Shown in pieces: positions 5,835 to 7,271 of a stretch of 7,271 nt of DNA. The position numbers and the translations under genes are program-made. Source of the stretch: an uncultured Chloroflexota bacterium (GTDB taxonomy: Bacteria; Chloroflexota; Dehalococcoidia; UBA2979). The stretch covers positions 1 to 7,271 of the forward strand of contig CADEHD010000105.1 in assembly GCA_902827055.1 (NCBI GenBank). The letters are read 5' to 3'. Each line of letters begins with the position of its first letter. Within the stretch, counting starts at the first letter, position 1. The notes under the pieces are model-generated. The model did not search any database, was not told the DNA's origin, and was given only the letters and a program-made list of their open reading frames with translations.

Positions 5835-6251
5835 TCAGGAGGCTGGGGCGTCGGCCCGCGCCTGCGCGCGTTGCGCACGTTCCCGTTCGAAGCGTTCGGT
5901 GACATCGCGGCAGTGCGCGAGCGCCCCGAGCGACGCCCCGTCATCCCCGAGGAGGATCGCGAACGTCATTTCGACGTAGATCGTCGTGCCGTCCTTGCGC
6001 ATCGAGCGAGTCGTCAGCGCCTGCCCCGTGTACTTCGTCGCGCGGTCGGCCAGCGCCCGGTCGTAGCCGGTCCAGTGCTGCTCGCGGAAGCGCTCGGGGA
6101 TGATCAGATCGAGGGTCTGGCCGACGGCTTCCTCGATGCTGTGCCCGAACATCCGCGTCGCTGCGGCGTTCCAGATGCGGATGACCCCCTCGAGGTCCGC
6201 AAAGATCACGGGGTCGGGGGCCTGCTCCACCAGCCGTTCCGCGCTCGTCAT
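5835..6251 (-). CDS. Stand-alone PAS-domain protein
   Basis: A 138-residue protein made of one PAS domain. It opens with VEQAPDPVIFADLEGVIRIWN (8-28), continues with AATRMFGHSIEEAVGQTL, the Falpha-type segment IPERFREQHWTGYDR (51-65), and MRKDGTTIYVEMTF (84-97), and ends with the C-terminal mark CRDVTERF (114-121). A charged helix of about 20 residues follows and the protein stops, with no kinase, cyclase or output domain. It should be a small cytoplasmic sensor or adaptor that binds a ligand or cofactor and signals through a partner. His59 and Arg65 line up, from memory, with heme ligand H200 and R206 of rhizobial FixL, but the distal R220 is Leu79, and many non-heme PAS domains also carry such a His. 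The ATG at 6251 has GAGAGGTGA (6258-6266) six bases upstream. It leads the PAS-MFS-MBL unit. Confidence 0.9.
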   Translation of the reverse strand: MTSAERLVEQAPDPVIFADLEGVIRIWNAAATRMFGHSIEEAVGQTLDLIIPERFREQHWTGYDRALADRATKYTGQALTTRSMRKDGTTIYVEMTFAILLGDDGASLGALAHCRDVTERFERERAQRAQARADAPAS

Positions 6252-6295
6252 CGCCTGTCACCTCTCGCGCACGGGGCGGCCCCGGCAGGCACGCC

Positions 6296-6406
6296 CGTGG
6301 CGGCAGCATACGCTGCGAGTCGACCACCCAGGCCCGCCGGTGACGCGCACGCAGTCCGAGTTGGTGAGCAGCCCACGAGGGACGCACGGGGTACACTGCC
6401 GCCATG
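6296..6406. repeat. Mirrored 16-bp motif in the PAS/GlcD divergent region
   Basis: The plus strand at 6391-6406 reads GTACACTGCCGCCATG, and the minus strand at 6311-6296 reads GTATGCTGCCGCCACG. They agree at 13 of 16 positions in inverted orientation, 79 bp apart. Each copy contains a -10-like hexamer (TACACT, TATGCT) for the gene read in that direction. The rest of the 152-base intergenic region shows only the PAS SD site and a weak GGGG/CCCC hairpin (6273-6283). Confidence 0.45.
6392..6397 (+). promoter_or_regulatory. Putative -10 of glcD, close enough for leaderless transcription
   Basis: TACACT matches four of six -10 bases, and the ATG at 6404 follows after only six bases (GCCGCC). There is no SD sequence in that gap; a GGGG at 6387-6390 is too far away. 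This is the spacing expected of a leaderless mRNA. No good -35 is visible. Confidence 0.45.
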
Positions 6407-7271
6407 CCGACGACCGCAGGCGTCTCCGGGCTTGTTGATGAGCTGACGCGCGCGCTCGGGCCCGGTCGCGTGCTCGCGCGCCCCGAGGAGCTCATCGCCT
6501 ACGAGTACGACGCGACCATCGAGCGCGCGCGCCCCGACATCGTGGCGTTCCCCGGCTCGACGCAGGACGTGACCACCATCGTGCGCCTCGCGAGGAAGCA
6601 CGGCCTGCCGGTCGTCCCGCGCGGGTCTGGGACCGGCCTCGCGGGCGGCGCGATCGCCGTGCAGGGCGGCGTGCTCTGCGTCCTCACGAGGATGAACCGC
6701 ATCCTCGACATCGACGTCCGCAATCGGACGGCCACGGTCGAGCCCGGCGTGATCAACCTCCAGCTCCAGGAGGCTGTGGCGACTCACGGGCTGACATACG
6801 CGCCGGACCCATCGTCGCAGCGCATCTGCACGATCGGCGGCAACGTCGCCACGAACGCCGGCGGACCGCACACACTGGTCCACGGGAGCACGGTCAACCA
6901 CATCCTCGGCATGCGGGTCGTGCTACCGGACGGCCGCGCGACGTTCCTCGGGAGTCGCATCCCGGACGCGCCGGGGCTCGACGTGCGCGGGCTGTTCGTC
7001 GGCTCGGAAGGCACGCTGGGCATCGCCACGGAAATCGTCGTGCAGCTCGTCCCGCGACCAGAGGCCGTGCGCACGCTGCTCGCGGCGTTCGCCAGCATTG
7101 AGGACGCCTCGAACGCCGTCACGCGGGTGATCGCGAGCGGAGTCATCCCGGTCGCCCTCGAGATGCTCGACCGCGAGATCATCCGCGCGGTGCAGCACAC
7201 GCGCGACGTGGGTTACCCGGCGGACGCGGGCGCGGTGCTCTACCACGACGAGGACGTGACCGACGCTGCGG
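6404..7271 (+). CDS. glcD: GlcD-type FAD-linked oxidase, N-terminal part (runs off the window)
   Basis: The first 289 residues of a protein usually about 460-480 long; the frame is open to the last base. It belongs to the vanillyl-alcohol-oxidase-fold flavoproteins that oxidise 2-hydroxyacids such as glycolate or D-lactate to 2-oxoacids. FAD-binding marks are clear: PRGSGTGLAGGA (72-83), PDPSSQ (134-139), CTIGGNVATNAGGPH (142-156), and GLFVGSEGTLGIATEIVVQL (196-215). The C-terminal substrate domain begins near 220 and is cut by the window edge, so substrate class cannot be judged. An Fe-S partner subunit (GlcF) or E-like gene might follow outside. The ATG lacks an SD site, but the promoter-like TACACT sits six bases before it. 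It is transcribed divergently from the PAS gene. Confidence 0.93.
   Translation, partial: MPTTAGVSGLVDELTRALGPGRVLARPEELIAYEYDATIERARPDIVAFPGSTQDVTTIVRLARKHGLPVVPRGSGTGLAGGAIAVQGGVLCVLTRMNRILDIDVRNRTATVEPGVINLQLQEAVATHGLTYAPDPSSQRICTIGGNVATNAGGPHTLVHGSTVNHILGMRVVLPDGRATFLGSRIPDAPGLDVRGLFVGSEGTLGIATEIVVQLVPRPEAVRTLLAAFASIEDASNAVTRVIASGVIPVALEMLDREIIRAVQHTRDVGYPADAGAVLYHDEDVTDAA

Noticed and set aside
6248..6901. 217-codon minus-strand frame across the glcD start
   Set aside because: The plus-strand frame encodes unmistakable FAD-binding motifs, whereas this one has no domain and crosses the divergent promoter region.

Overview
The window is GC-rich (about two thirds G+C by eye), densely coding bacterial chromosome with GTG and ATG starts, purine-rich Shine-Dalgarno (SD) sites and long shadow ORFs in other frames. 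The gene mix (FadE-type acyl-CoA dehydrogenase, MBL hydrolase, RRQF-type cupin, winged-helix regulator, FAD-linked oxidase) would suit a Chloroflexota/Dehalococcoidia-like or actinobacterial lineage. This assignment is inference only. I see no rRNA, tRNA, CRISPR array, insertion sequence, integrase or phage gene.

Layout. 1-157: a tail with a perfect GC-rich hairpin (43-69) and a promoter-like AT island. 158-1354 (+): acyl-CoA dehydrogenase. 1379-1408: strong hairpin between convergent units. 2287-1459 (-): a two-gene, apparently translationally coupled unit of a YfcE-like metallophosphoesterase followed by a 71-residue two-helix membrane protein. 2288-2463: divergent intergenic region with short direct repeats. 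2464-2877 (+): cupin protein. 2936-3570 (+): ArsR-type regulator overlapping by one base (TAATG) an 84-residue protein with a membrane segment and a coiled coil. 6251-3604 (-): a probable three-gene operon, read in the order PAS protein, MFS exporter, MBL-fold hydrolase. 6404-7271 (+): the N-terminal 289 residues of a GlcD-type FAD-linked oxidase that runs off the window.

How the genes may work together. The outer genes are catabolic or redox enzymes: acyl-CoA oxidation on the left and 2-hydroxyacid oxidation on the right. The PAS-MFS-MBL unit would combine a ligand or redox sensor, an efflux pump and a lactone/ester-type hydrolase, which would make sense as detoxification or signal turnover; no substrate can be read from the sequence. 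The ArsR unit has the clearest regulatory design. A perfect 10+10 bp inverted repeat flanks a -10-like hexamer and ends on the GTG start codon, so an autorepressed, leaderless promoter is likely.

I did not find an obviously new defence, mobile or biosynthetic system. The best leads are the ArsR/membrane-coiled-coil pair with its operator, the metallophosphoesterase lacking two expected metal-ligand residues, and a mirrored promoter-proximal motif between the PAS and GlcD genes.
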